NCBI RefSeq assembly: GCF_014595955.1
Contig: NZ_JABVCF010000022.1
Coordinates: 1-64,000, forward strand
Reading direction: 5' to 3'
Length of the DNA stretch: 64,000 bases
Source of the DNA: Pseudaminobacter soli (ex Zhang et al. 2022)
GTDB lineage: Bacteria; Pseudomonadota; Alphaproteobacteria; Rhizobiales; Rhizobiaceae
The number at the start of each line of letters is the position of its first letter. Positions within the stretch are counted from its first letter, which is position 1. This document shows, in pieces, positions 15,943 to 24,936 of the stretch. The position numbers and the translations under genes are program-made. Under the pieces are notes generated by a model. It had not been told where the DNA came from. It made no database searches and saw only the letters and a list, made by a program, of their open reading frames with translations.

Positions 15943-17712
15943 GTGACCGATATCCGCGAATTCATCCGTGCCGGCAGGGCCGAGTTCAAGGCCACGCTGA
16001 TCGTCAGCGGCGGGACGCTGGTGAACGTGGCATCCGGCGAGATCTATCCTGCCGACGTCGCGGTCTACAAAGACCGCATCGTCGCCGTGGGCGACGTGGC
16101 CGACTATCGCGGCCCCGAGACCGAGATCGTCGATGCCACCGGATATCATCTTTGTCCGGGCCTGATCGACGGCCATCTGCATGTCGAATGCTCGAAAATG
16201 TCCGTCACCAGCTTCGCCAAAGCGGTGGTGCCGCTCGGGACTACCGCGATCGTTTCGGGGCTCGACCAGATCCTGGTTGTGTCGGGGCTGGAAGGTGCGC
16301 GCGAATTCCTCGATGAAGCCAAAGGAACGCCGCTCAAGATCTTCTGGGGCGCGCCTTGCAAGACGCCCTACACGCTGCCGCGATCTAATGTCGGCTACTA
16401 TTTCGCACCGGACGACCATCGCGCGACCCACTCCTGGCCGGAATGCGTCGGCATCTGGGAAACCGTGCGCGAGTTCGTCGACACCATGGACGACCATGTG
16501 CTGCAGGCAATCGAGATCGCGGAGGAGAGCCGGCTGCCGATACTCGGCTGCTCTCCCATGTGTCGCGGCCATCGGCTGAACAGCTATCTGCAGGCCGGCG
16601 TTCGCGCCGACCACGAGAGCTATACGGCAGAGGAGATGTTGGAGAAGCTGCGCAAAGGCATGCACGTGGTGATCCGCGAGTCGTCGATCTCCCATTTCCT
16701 CGAGGAGAACCTCCGGATCGTCACCGAAATGGGCATCAAGGCGACCAGCCGAATCAGCTTCTGCACCGACGACGTGGTGGCGACGGACATCCTGAAGCGG
16801 GGGCATCTGGACAATATGGTGCGCATGGCCATTGCCAAGGGTATCGAGCCGATGGCCGCCATCCAGATGGCGACGATCAACGGCGCTGAGGCGCTGCGGA
16901 TCGGCCAAAAGGTCGGTTCGATCTCGCCAGGTCTCGCTGCCGACATCCTCCTGGTGAAGGACCTGAGCGACTTCAGGGTGTCGGCTGTGGTCGCCAAGGG
17001 GCGACTCGCCGCCCGCGACGGGAAGCTGACTTCGGATTTGGCAGCGCCACGCCGAAGCGCGAAGATCACCAAGACTTTCGCCGTGGATCGCGTGACGCCC
17101 GACGAACTTGTCGTGCGGGCCGACCAAGCCGATGGCGAGGCCCGCGTCTTCACCATGTCGGTGACGCCGGAGCAGATCTTCGTGCGCAAGCGCCGCGATG
17201 TGATGTTGCAGGTCCGCGACGGCATCGTCCAGGCCGACCCGAAGCAGAACGTGCAGTACCTCACGGTCGTGGAGCGCTACGGTCGCACGAGCAACCGGCC
17301 GGTCGCATTCGCGTCGGGGTTCGGGCTGCGCTCGGGTGCGCTGGCTACGTCGACCGCGCCGGACGACAACAACATCGTTTGCGTGGGCACCAATCCCGAA
17401 GACATGGCGGTCGCGATCAACCACATCATCGAGAACAATGGCGGGCAGGCGGTTGCCGATGGCGGCAGGATAGTGTCGTTTCTGCCGTTGCCGATCGGCG
17501 GGATCGTTTCGGACATCGAGCCGGAGGAGATGGCGCAAAAGGAGCAGGAACTGGATGATGCGGCGAGGGCGCTTGGCTGCGCGCTTCCCTGGCCCTTCAT
17601 GTATATGTTCGTGCTGCAAATAACGGCGATTCCAGATTTTGCCATTACCGATCTCGGAGCGATCGACTGCGTCAATCTCACTGTCGTCGATCCGCTGAAG
17701 CTGGCGTCCTGA
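15943..17712 (+). CDS. adenine deaminase-like amidohydrolase (copy 2, diverged)
   Basis: The GTG at 15943 is selected because GAGGAG lies six bases upstream; the frame remains open far upstream but runs antisense to the LysR gene. The 589-residue protein aligns along its whole length with adenine deaminase: DGHLHVECSK, VGIWETVREFVD with the Glu, RADHES, FCTDDVV, and the C-terminal domain ending PDFAITDLGAIDCVNLT. However, PHEIANV is replaced by GLDQILVVSG and the His of the second metal-site segment by Cys (LGCSPMCRGH). It heads an operon with a BMP-type ABC importer, so it probably deaminates an imported purine or related compound. The true substrate may differ from adenine. Confidence 0.87.
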   Translation: MTDIREFIRAGRAEFKATLIVSGGTLVNVASGEIYPADVAVYKDRIVAVGDVADYRGPETEIVDATGYHLCPGLIDGHLHVECSKMSVTSFAKAVVPLGTTAIVSGLDQILVVSGLEGAREFLDEAKGTPLKIFWGAPCKTPYTLPRSNVGYYFAPDDHRATHSWPECVGIWETVREFVDTMDDHVLQAIEIAEESRLPILGCSPMCRGHRLNSYLQAGVRADHESYTAEEMLEKLRKGMHVVIRESSISHFLEENLRIVTEMGIKATSRISFCTDDVVATDILKRGHLDNMVRMAIAKGIEPMAAIQMATINGAEALRIGQKVGSISPGLAADILLVKDLSDFRVSAVVAKGRLAARDGKLTSDLAAPRRSAKITKTFAVDRVTPDELVVRADQADGEARVFTMSVTPEQIFVRKRRDVMLQVRDGIVQADPKQNVQYLTVVERYGRTSNRPVAFASGFGLRSGALATSTAPDDNNIVCVGTNPEDMAVAINHIIENNGGQAVADGGRIVSFLPLPIGGIVSDIEPEEMAQKEQELDDAARALGCALPWPFMYMFVLQITAIPDFAITDLGAIDCVNLTVVDPLKLAS

Positions 17713-17752
17713 CCTGGCACCAACGATAAAACCAAACGGGAGGAGAATTCAG

Positions 17753-18763
17753 ATGAAGCAAGTTCTGGTTGCGGCCTTCGCTGCCATCAGCCTCGTCGTG
17801 GGCGCCGGCATCGCCCATGCCGAGGAGCCGACCAAACTCAAGATTGCCGGCATCCTGTCGGCCGGCAAGGAAGCGCCCTGGGAGACCTCGTTCGTCAATT
17901 CGATGGACCGGGTGATCGCGGCCAAGCCGCACGGACTGGAAATCGAGGTGAACTACACCGAGAACGTCTATGACAATGCCGAGCAGGTCTTCCGCACCTA
18001 TGCCGAGACCGGCGAGTACGACATCCTGTTCGGCGACACCGCCTATGTCGATGCGATCGACAAGTTGAAGGACGAATTTCCCGACATCATGTTCGTCATG
18101 AGCGGTTCGGGGAATCAGGGGCTCGGCGGCAACGCCTACTGGGTGTTCATCCATGCCCATGAGCCCGCCTATGTCATGGGCCAACTCGCCGGCAAGCTCA
18201 CCAAGTCGAATGTGGTCGGCGCCATATCGACCTTCCCGGCCGAGGACACCAACGACCAGATCAATGCCTTCTTCGCCGGCGCCAAGGACGTGAATCCGCA
18301 GGTGAAGCAGAAGATCACCTTCATCCAGTCCTGGTTCGATCCGACGAAATCCAACGAAGCCACGTCGGCGCAGATCGCCGCCGGCGCCGACATGATCTAC
18401 CAGATGTCGAGTGCCTTCGAGGTCTGCGAGCAGAGCGGCATCGGCTGCTTCGGCAATTATGTCGACATGTCCAAGGTCGCGCCGAAGTCGATCGTCGCCT
18501 CCACCGTGGTAAAATGGGATCCGCACATCAACTGGATCGTCGACGAGTGGTGGAAGGTGAAGACGACGGGCGGCAAGTTCGACGCTCCGACCGAGCCCAG
18601 GTGGTTCACCTGGCAGGAGGACTCCGGCGAACTGGTCATCAATCCGTCGTGGGAGGCGAAGCTGCCCGACGGCGTGAAGAAGCTCGTCGCCGAGGGAACT
18701 GAGGCGATCAAGACCGGGCAGAAGAAGATCGAGCTCAACATCGACGAGCCGAAGTCGGACTGA
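17753..18763 (+). CDS. BMP family ABC transporter substrate-binding protein
   Basis: The 336-residue protein has a signal peptide (MKQVLVAAFAAISLVVGAGIAHA) and the Bmp/PnrA/NupA fold. A first segment GILSAGKEAPWETSFVNS is followed by DILFGDTAYVD, FVMSGSGNQG and the typical ADMIYQMSSAFEVCEQSGIG. BMP-family proteins bind purine nucleosides or related bases in the periplasm. It follows the adenine deaminase-like gene by 40 bases with GGAGGAG as the ribosome-binding site and precedes the ATPase by 33 bases. The operon thus couples uptake of a purine-type compound with its deamination. Confidence 0.93.
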   Translation: MKQVLVAAFAAISLVVGAGIAHAEEPTKLKIAGILSAGKEAPWETSFVNSMDRVIAAKPHGLEIEVNYTENVYDNAEQVFRTYAETGEYDILFGDTAYVDAIDKLKDEFPDIMFVMSGSGNQGLGGNAYWVFIHAHEPAYVMGQLAGKLTKSNVVGAISTFPAEDTNDQINAFFAGAKDVNPQVKQKITFIQSWFDPTKSNEATSAQIAAGADMIYQMSSAFEVCEQSGIGCFGNYVDMSKVAPKSIVASTVVKWDPHINWIVDEWWKVKTTGGKFDAPTEPRWFTWQEDSGELVINPSWEAKLPDGVKKLVAEGTEAIKTGQKKIELNIDEPKSD

Positions 18764-18796
18764 CCGAAGCCGAAGGCCGGGGGAGAAGGAGCGGCG

Positions 18797-20314
18797 ATGG
18801 CGAGCCAACCGCGATTGTCGGTCAGGGGGCTGACCAAGCGTTTCGGCGCGCTCGTCGCGAATGACGATGTCTCGCTGAACGTCGAGCCGGGCGAACTGCA
18901 TTGCCTGCTCGGCGAGAACGGCGCCGGCAAGTCGACCCTGTCGTCCTGCCTCTACGGCCTCTACCAGCCCGACCACGGCGAGATCCAGGTGGACGGTCAG
19001 CCCGTCCACCTGCGTTCGCCGGCCGATGCGCTGCGCGCCGGCATCGGCATGGTCCACCAGCATTTCGTCCTCGTCCCGGGTTTCACCGTCCTGGAGAACA
19101 TCGCCGTCGGCACAGGCTCCGGATGGCGCTTCGACCGTGCCGCCGCCAAGGCTCGCGTTCTGGCCATTTGCCAGGCCTACGGCATCGAGCTCGAACCGGA
19201 CCGTGCCGTGGGCGATCTCTCCGTCGGTGGCCAGCAATGGGTGGAGATCGTCAAGGTGCTCTACACTGGCGCCCGCCTGCTCATCCTCGACGAGCCGACC
19301 GCGGTGCTTACTCCGGACGAGTCGCGAAAACTGTTCGCCGTCATCGAGCGGCTGAAGGCAGACGGCATCTCCATCCTTCTGATCAGTCACAAGATGGCGG
19401 AGGTGATGCAGTCTGACAGGGTGAGCGTCCTGCGCAGGGGCCGGCTGGTCGGAACCGTGCGCACGGCCGACGTCACAAGGGACGACCTCACCACCATGAT
19501 GATCGGACAGCGCATCGCGCCCGCCAGCCGTTCGTCCGACGGAGGCGGTGTCGGTGGCGCGGTGCTCTCCGTGCGAGGGCTGTCGAAGGAACGGCAGGGG
19601 AGGCGGGTCCTCGACGATATCAGCTTCGAGGTTGCGCAGGGCGAGATCTTTGGCATCGCCGGCGTCTCGGGCAATGGACAGGACGATCTGTTCGAATGCC
19701 TGTGCGGCCTCGCCGCGCCGGATGAAGGCTCCTTCTCGGTCGCCGGCGCGGAGGTGCGCGCCAGTTCCCCTGCGGACGTCGCGGCCCTCGGCGTCGGCTA
19801 TGTTCCGAGCGACCGCTTCCGGGACGGGCTGGTCGGCGATCTCTCGATCGAGGAGAACTTGGTGCTGGGGCAGCATTGGAGCGCCCGCTGGCGGCGCGGT
19901 CCGTTCCTGGACAGGAACGGACTTGAGAAGAACGGCAGAGACGCGATCGCGGGCTATTCGATCGCCGCGACCGGACCGGACGCGATCTGCCGCAGGCTGT
20001 CGGGCGGCAACGCGCAGAAGGTCATTCTGGCGCGCGAGTTCGGCAAGGCGGACCGCCTGCTCCTGTGCAACCAGCCGACGCGAGGACTGGATGTCGGCGC
20101 GATCGGGTTCGTCCATCGCGAACTCCTGCGCAAGCGCGACGAAGGCTGCGCGATCGTGCTGGCGAGCGAGGAATTGGACGACCTCTTCGCACTCTGCAGC
20201 CGCATCGGCGTCTTCTTCAGGGGGCGGCTGCTCAAGGTGCTCGACAGGGACCGCACCAGCCACGACGAGATCGGCCGCCTGATGGCGGGACAGGAAAGCG
20301 TAGTCGCCGCATGA
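18797..20314 (+). CDS. nucleoside-type ABC transporter ATP-binding protein (two ATPase domains)
   Basis: The 505-residue protein carries two ABC domains, as in the RbsA/NupA class. Domain 1 (about 5-240) has Walker A GENGAGKST, a signature-like segment SVGGQQWVEIVK and Walker B LLILDEPTAVL. Domain 2 (about 255-500) has a degenerate Walker A (GVSGNGQDD) but intact LSGGNAQKVILAREF and RLLLCNQPTRGLDVGA. Such asymmetric pairs energise BMP-type importers, with only one fully competent site. Its stop codon overlaps the ATG of the first permease (ATGA), which indicates translational coupling. Confidence 0.94.
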   Translation: MASQPRLSVRGLTKRFGALVANDDVSLNVEPGELHCLLGENGAGKSTLSSCLYGLYQPDHGEIQVDGQPVHLRSPADALRAGIGMVHQHFVLVPGFTVLENIAVGTGSGWRFDRAAAKARVLAICQAYGIELEPDRAVGDLSVGGQQWVEIVKVLYTGARLLILDEPTAVLTPDESRKLFAVIERLKADGISILLISHKMAEVMQSDRVSVLRRGRLVGTVRTADVTRDDLTTMMIGQRIAPASRSSDGGGVGGAVLSVRGLSKERQGRRVLDDISFEVAQGEIFGIAGVSGNGQDDLFECLCGLAAPDEGSFSVAGAEVRASSPADVAALGVGYVPSDRFRDGLVGDLSIEENLVLGQHWSARWRRGPFLDRNGLEKNGRDAIAGYSIAATGPDAICRRLSGGNAQKVILAREFGKADRLLLCNQPTRGLDVGAIGFVHRELLRKRDEGCAIVLASEELDDLFALCSRIGVFFRGRLLKVLDRDRTSHDEIGRLMAGQESVVAA

Positions 20315-21393
20315 CGGATTTCAGCATCGCCGAATGGCGGATCGAGCGCCGCCGGGAGGCGCGCCCGGCTGCGCGCTTCATCGGCCTCGGCGCCGCACTC
20401 GCCGGCGCGATCATCGTCTGCGGCATGCTGTTTCTTGCCGCGGGCGCGGAACCGCTGAAGGCATTTGCCTCTCTGGCCAAGGGCAGCTTCGGCTCGTTGC
20501 GCGCGACCGGGGAGACGCTCGTCAAGGCCACGCCCCTGATCTTCACCGGACTTGCCGCCTGCGTCGCGTTCCGCGCCCGCATCTGGAACATCGGCGCCGA
20601 GGGGCAGGTCTTTGCCGGCGCCATGTTCGCCTACTGGGCCCAGCACAATCTCGGTGAGTTTCCCGCCCTGGTGCAGATTCCCGTCGTCGTCATGGGCGGC
20701 ATCGCCGGTGGTGGGCTCTATGCCGCGCTCGCCGGGCTCTTGAAGACCCGCTTCTCCGTCGACGAGGTGATCTCGACGGTGATGCTGAACTACATCATTG
20801 TATATGTCCTATCGCTCTTGCTCCTGCGTGGTCCGTGGAGCGAGGCGGGCGGCTTCTTCGAGCAGACCGCGCGGGTGGATCGTGACGCCACCCTGCCGAT
20901 GCTGATCGCGGGGACCCGGCTTCACATGGGATTTCTGTTGGCGCTGGCGGCGGCGGTGCTCGTCCATCTCATCCTGACGCGCACCCCGCTGGGCTATGAG
21001 ATACGCGCCGCCGGATCGAACCTGCGCGCGCTGGACGTGCAAGGCACCAACACGCGCCGGCTCATCATTGTGGTGATGCTGCTGTCCGGCGCGCTTGCTG
21101 GCCTGGCCGGCGTGACCGAGGTCTACGGCGTCCATTACCGCCTCAAGGCGGGTGCGGTCGCAGGATACGGCTACAGCGGCATCATTGTAGCGATCCTGGG
21201 ACAACTGCATCCAGTCGGCGTCGTAGCTGCCGCTATCCTGTTCGGCGCACTGCTCAACGGCGCGACGCTGATGCAGATCGAGACCGGTGTCCCCTCGGCG
21301 CTGATCTATGCGATCCAGGCGATCCTGCTGCTGTTCTTCCTGGCGGGATGGGCCATGTGCAATTTCCGGCTGCGGAGAACCGGCCGTGTTTGA
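20311..21393 (+). CDS. nucleoside-type ABC transporter permease 1
   Basis: The 360-residue inner-membrane protein starts at the ATG overlapping the ATPase stop. It has about 9-10 membrane helices and branched-chain/ribose-type permease motifs, including RIWNIGAEGQVFAGAMFAYW near residue 88 and GYEIRAAGSNLRALDVQGTN near 228, the latter being the cytoplasmic loop that contacts the ATPase. It is one of two different permeases forming the channel of the BMP-type importer, co-transcribed with its neighbours. Confidence 0.93.
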   Translation: MTDFSIAEWRIERRREARPAARFIGLGAALAGAIIVCGMLFLAAGAEPLKAFASLAKGSFGSLRATGETLVKATPLIFTGLAACVAFRARIWNIGAEGQVFAGAMFAYWAQHNLGEFPALVQIPVVVMGGIAGGGLYAALAGLLKTRFSVDEVISTVMLNYIIVYVLSLLLLRGPWSEAGGFFEQTARVDRDATLPMLIAGTRLHMGFLLALAAAVLVHLILTRTPLGYEIRAAGSNLRALDVQGTNTRRLIIVVMLLSGALAGLAGVTEVYGVHYRLKAGAVAGYGYSGIIVAILGQLHPVGVVAAAILFGALLNGATLMQIETGVPSALIYAIQAILLLFFLAGWAMCNFRLRRTGRV

Positions 21394-22324
21394 AAGCTTC
21401 TTACAGGCCACGATTCTCGTCAGCGTGGCGGCGGCGACGATCCGCATCGCCACGCCGCTGCTGCTCGCGGCGCTCGGCGAACTCGTCGCCGAACGCAGCG
21501 GCGTCTATAACATGGGCCTGGAGGGCATGATGCTGATGGGAGCCTTCATCGGCTACCTGTCGGCCCATCAGAGCGGATCGCTATGGGTCGGCGTCGCCGC
21601 CGCAGGGCTCACCGGCGCTGCCATGGCAGCCGTATTCGCCTTCATGGTCATCACCCTGAAGGTCGAGCAGATCGTCACCGGCCTTGCGGTGAATCTGCTT
21701 GGCGCGGGCCTCTCAACGTATTGGCTCCGCGCCGCCTTTTCGGATAGCGGCCAGACGCCGGTGATCCCCTTCTTCGAGAACGTTCCGATCCCGGTTCTCA
21801 GCCAGTTGCCGGTGGTCGGACCGATCCTGTTCGACCAAAAACTCCTCACCTATTTCGCCTTCCTGATGGTTCCGGCTGTGTGGTTCCTGCTGTTCCGCAC
21901 CCGCTATGGCCTGATCATCCGGTGCGCGGGCGACAACCCCAAGGCACTCGACGTCAAGGGCGTCAGCGTCGCTGCGGTCCAGTATGCAGCCGTCGTGTTC
22001 GGCGGCCTGATGGCGGGTCTCGGCGGCGCCTTCCTGTCGGTCGGCTCGGCCGCGCGCTTCGTGCCGGACATGACGAACGGGCGCGGCTGGCTCGCCATCA
22101 TCATCGTCATCGCCGGATTGTGGCGACCCTATGCCGTGCTGGCCGCCACGCTGGTATTCTCGTTCCTGGATGCGCTGCAGCTACAGATTCAGGGCATCGG
22201 CATCGCCATTCCCTACCAGTTGTTGCTGATGATGCCCTATGTGGTCGCCATCATCGCGCTGATGGTGCGCCGGTCCCGAGCAAATGCGCCGGCCATGCTG
22301 GGCATGCCTTATTCGCGCGAGTAG
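21386..22324 (+). CDS. nucleoside-type ABC transporter permease 2
   Basis: The GTG start at 21386 overlaps the previous permease by 8 bases and follows a GCGGAGA site. The 312-residue protein has about 8-9 membrane helices with the characteristic ERSGVYNMGLEGMMLMGAF near residue 37 and the ATPase-contact loop YGLIIRCAGDNPKALDVKGV near 175. It is the last gene of the five-gene operon from the adenine deaminase-like gene onward. Together the two permeases, ATPase and BMP protein make a complete high-affinity importer for purine-type compounds. Confidence 0.93.
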   Translation: MFESFLQATILVSVAAATIRIATPLLLAALGELVAERSGVYNMGLEGMMLMGAFIGYLSAHQSGSLWVGVAAAGLTGAAMAAVFAFMVITLKVEQIVTGLAVNLLGAGLSTYWLRAAFSDSGQTPVIPFFENVPIPVLSQLPVVGPILFDQKLLTYFAFLMVPAVWFLLFRTRYGLIIRCAGDNPKALDVKGVSVAAVQYAAVVFGGLMAGLGGAFLSVGSAARFVPDMTNGRGWLAIIIVIAGLWRPYAVLAATLVFSFLDALQLQIQGIGIAIPYQLLLMMPYVVAIIALMVRRSRANAPAMLGMPYSRE

Positions 22325-22837
22325 TTCGTCGAGTCGATCCGACTTGAACGGGAATGCGGTGTGGAGCCGCTGAGCCCAACCATGGGCGGCCGGAACGCGT
22401 TCAAGACAACGTCGATCGCTCGCTGCAGGAGCGCGCCCTTCTCGCACACGCAGCCGGTACTGGGCTTGGCTATGATCATACCCGAATTCCGGCAGTCTCC
22501 CGTTATCCGTAATGGGTCGTGAACTGAACGGCTGCTTTTACCAACTGGATGACCGAAAGCTGCCGGTCTGCTTCCGGCCCACGACTGCCTCCGAGCAATG
22601 CGCCGCAACACCAGCGACAGATGGTGCCTTTGCCCCTGCCCGAAAGCGGACACCACGCGGTACCCAAGCTGACGGTCGTGCTCGCGCTACCTCGCGACAT
22701 GGCCATTTAGCAAGGCGAACGTCGCGATCCTCCCTTTTGCGGATGCTCCGGAATTGCATATGACACGGCACGGATAACCCGAAGCGCACTGGAGAGGTGG
22801 CGAAAGTCCACCGTTCGTTATGGGGATCATGCGCTGT

Positions 22838-23098
22838 TCAATCGAGCAGGCCCGCCTTGCGCAAGCCGTCACGCCAGTGCTCGCGATCCTCCTTTTGCTG
22901 GAACGGCCAATGATCGGCTGGGCTTGCTCGGAACGTCCTCAGACTCCGGCGCGCCTCTTCGACGCGCGCAAAGTCTGAGCAGTGGGCAGCGCTCGCCGCG
23001 ATCAGATTCAATCCCATGAAGAAGCTCGGTCGATTTCGAATGACGGCCTCCGCCCATTGCAGCGAGTCCGCATAACGCCCGGCTAGATAATGGGTCAA
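22838..23098 (-). pseudogene. C-terminal TPR remnant of an adenylate cyclase or similar regulator
   Basis: The 86-residue frame includes a TPR-like repeat (LAGRYADSLQWAEAVIRNRP) followed by LIAASAAHCSDFARVEEARRS and a C-terminal tail with DGLRKAGL. This matches the end of the large rhizobial proteins that join a class III cyclase or winged-helix domain to TPR repeats. Everything upstream of it is missing, and no start or ribosome-binding site is evident, so it is a remnant. The family assignment is from memory of the C-terminal pattern. Confidence 0.6.
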
Positions 23099-23252
23099 AG
23101 CCGTCGATGCTTGCAGACTGCTAGGAATGACAGCTCAGGGGTCAGTTCACGACGATTCTCGCGCCGACCCGAATGTCCGCTCTTGAAGATCTGGGGCCTG
23201 GATCTGCCCATGCAGCCCGAACACGTGCTCATGTCCGCTGAATCCTTACAGT

Positions 23253-23280
23253 AGGAGCCGGCAGGCAATCGAATCCATGC
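23253..23280. repeat. dispersed intergenic repeat, copy 2 of pair D
   Basis: It matches 12276-12303 with about four mismatches over 28 bases and lies in non-coding DNA. Confidence 0.5.
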
Positions 23281-24056
23281 TAGAAGGCGAACAGAGACCC
23301 GCTTCGGTCATCCGGGTGGCTGCAAATTGACGCTTAGCGGTCCTGTTCCCAGTGAGCGACCTTCTCAGGCTCAAGCCCGGCAGGCCCTCATTCCTTTCAG
23401 GAACCGGAGGTCGACAGAAAAACGGCCGTCTGTGATCTCGATAAAATCCCGCCGACCAGCGCCGTTCCCCGGTTGCCGCCATAGTCTATGATCAGCAGCA
23501 TTGCCCCCGTCGCGCAATACGCGCCTGGCTTATAGCAAGCACACCCGTCGCCTTTCCTCGTCCACCATATGAAGCACCGTCGAGATGGTGACGTCCTGTT
23601 GGCCATAGAGGTAAACTTTGCCTGCGCCCGGAACCGGACATCGCGAGTGACAATGCGGGAGGTCGTCGTCGCGCCAAGAATTGTCGTCAGAGGGCCGTTC
23701 GTTGGGCGGCGCTCGTACCTAGCCGGTCCGGTCGTCTGGCTTAGAACGCGCGCCGACGCGACCTGCCTACCACACGGACCTTCGCCCATCGCCATCGACA
23801 ACGCCTTGTCGGCTGGAGAGCAGCTTCAGCCAAGGCGCCGCATGGAAGGCGCTCATCAGCAGGTACATCGCAGCCATTCCGTTCAGCGGTGAAGCATCTG
23901 GCGTGGAAGAGCAGATGTCCGCTCCCCCGACGATGGTCGTAAGCAGCGCCATGATAGCGCAAGTCGGCAACGCCGCGAGGACCAGCCAATCGGCCGTCTT
24001 GGATATAGAGGCGATCCGACGGGCCGCCGGCCCGTCGGATCCGCCGCAGGGATGGC

Positions 24057-24725
24057 TCATGAGTTCGCACTCACACTCCGGAACGCCTTTTCCCCGGCGT
24101 CGGACACCTCGACCCACTTCTTGTCGGGCGCTGCCCCTTCCAAGTAGCTGTCGTGCCAGTTCCACCACTTGTAGGTCGGGGTTTGAGGATAGCCCTCGGG
24201 CGAGTCCTCCCAGACCTCCTGCCGGCCCAGCGGCGTGATGTCGAGATAGTTCCAGGTGCTCCCCATCTGCTCGTCGCCGCGGTTGTTGATGAAGTAGGTA
24301 CGGAACACGCGATCGCCGTCGCGGTAGAACACGTTCGTGCCGTGCCACTCGTCCACGCCGAAGTCGGCGTCGAACTCGTCCGTGATGGTGAACCACGGCA
24401 TCTTCCAACCCATCCGTGCCTTCAACCGCGCAATGTCGACCTGAGGCGCACGCGAGGCAAAGACGAGGGTGGTGTCACGCGCGTTCAGGTGGGCAACGTG
24501 GGCGACTTGGTCGGCCACCATGGAGCAGCCTCGGCAGGCATGGTCGGGCCAGCCGAACACACCCGGTTCGAAGAACGCGCGGTAGACGATCAATTGATGG
24601 CGGGCCTCGAACAGGTCGAGCAGGTTCACCTTGCCCATAGGTCCATCGAACTTGTACTCCTTGTCCACGGCCAGCCAGGGCATGCGCCGACGCTCCGCGG
24701 CTAGTGCATCACGGCCGCGAGTCAT
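24057..24725 (-). CDS. DUF899 family (thioredoxin-like) protein, N-terminus frame-shifted
   Basis: The 222-residue protein belongs to the DUF899 group of thioredoxin-fold proteins of unknown function. It has LPW-like MPWLAVDKEYKFDGPMGK near residue 14, LVF-type strands, CRGCSMVADQVAHVAHLNAR and a C-terminal YKWWNWHDSYL. The ATG at 24725 has a good AAGGAG site. However, DUF899 proteins normally begin about 25 residues earlier. The missing part (PPIVSPQEWEAARQQLLVKE) is encoded upstream in another frame behind an ATG at 24799. A run of six G at 24787-24792 (six C on the coding strand) with one base lost would explain the break. It is divergent from the HTH regulator at 24937. Confidence 0.78.
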   Translation of the reverse strand: MTRGRDALAAERRRMPWLAVDKEYKFDGPMGKVNLLDLFEARHQLIVYRAFFEPGVFGWPDHACRGCSMVADQVAHVAHLNARDTTLVFASRAPQVDIARLKARMGWKMPWFTITDEFDADFGVDEWHGTNVFYRDGDRVFRTYFINNRGDEQMGSTWNYLDITPLGRQEVWEDSPEGYPQTPTYKWWNWHDSYLEGAAPDKKWVEVSDAGEKAFRSVSANS

Positions 24726-24936
24726 GGCTTTCTCCTTGACGAGCAGTTGCTGGCGGGCAGCTTCCCACTCCTGCGGAGATACGATTGGGGGGTCTTCATC
24801 GAGATGGTCCCTTGTTCAATTGAGGTCCAAGGTCCAAGCGACAACCAGTTCGCTTGAGCAACCTGTTGTTTGCCGGCCGTGAACAGACTAGGCCGATTGC
24901 GGAGATGACGAGAGTGACAAGTGTGACGGGATTCCG

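Larger units (their letters stand above)
22325..24056. other. 1.7 kb without an intact gene
   Basis: The stretch after the purine operon contains many short frames on both strands, none resembling a full protein. It holds one recognisable remnant (22838-23098) and a copy of repeat pair D (23253-23280). Several words of the kind GCGGACAT or ATGTCCGC resemble non-coding sequences common in rhizobial genomes. It looks like accumulated decay between the core-like left part and the accessory region to the right. Confidence 0.5.

Noticed and set aside
17678-20263. Very long open frame (861 codons) on the minus strand
   Set aside because: It lies opposite the BMP binding protein and ATPase genes, has the low-complexity charged composition typical of antisense frames in high-GC DNA, and resembles no protein family.
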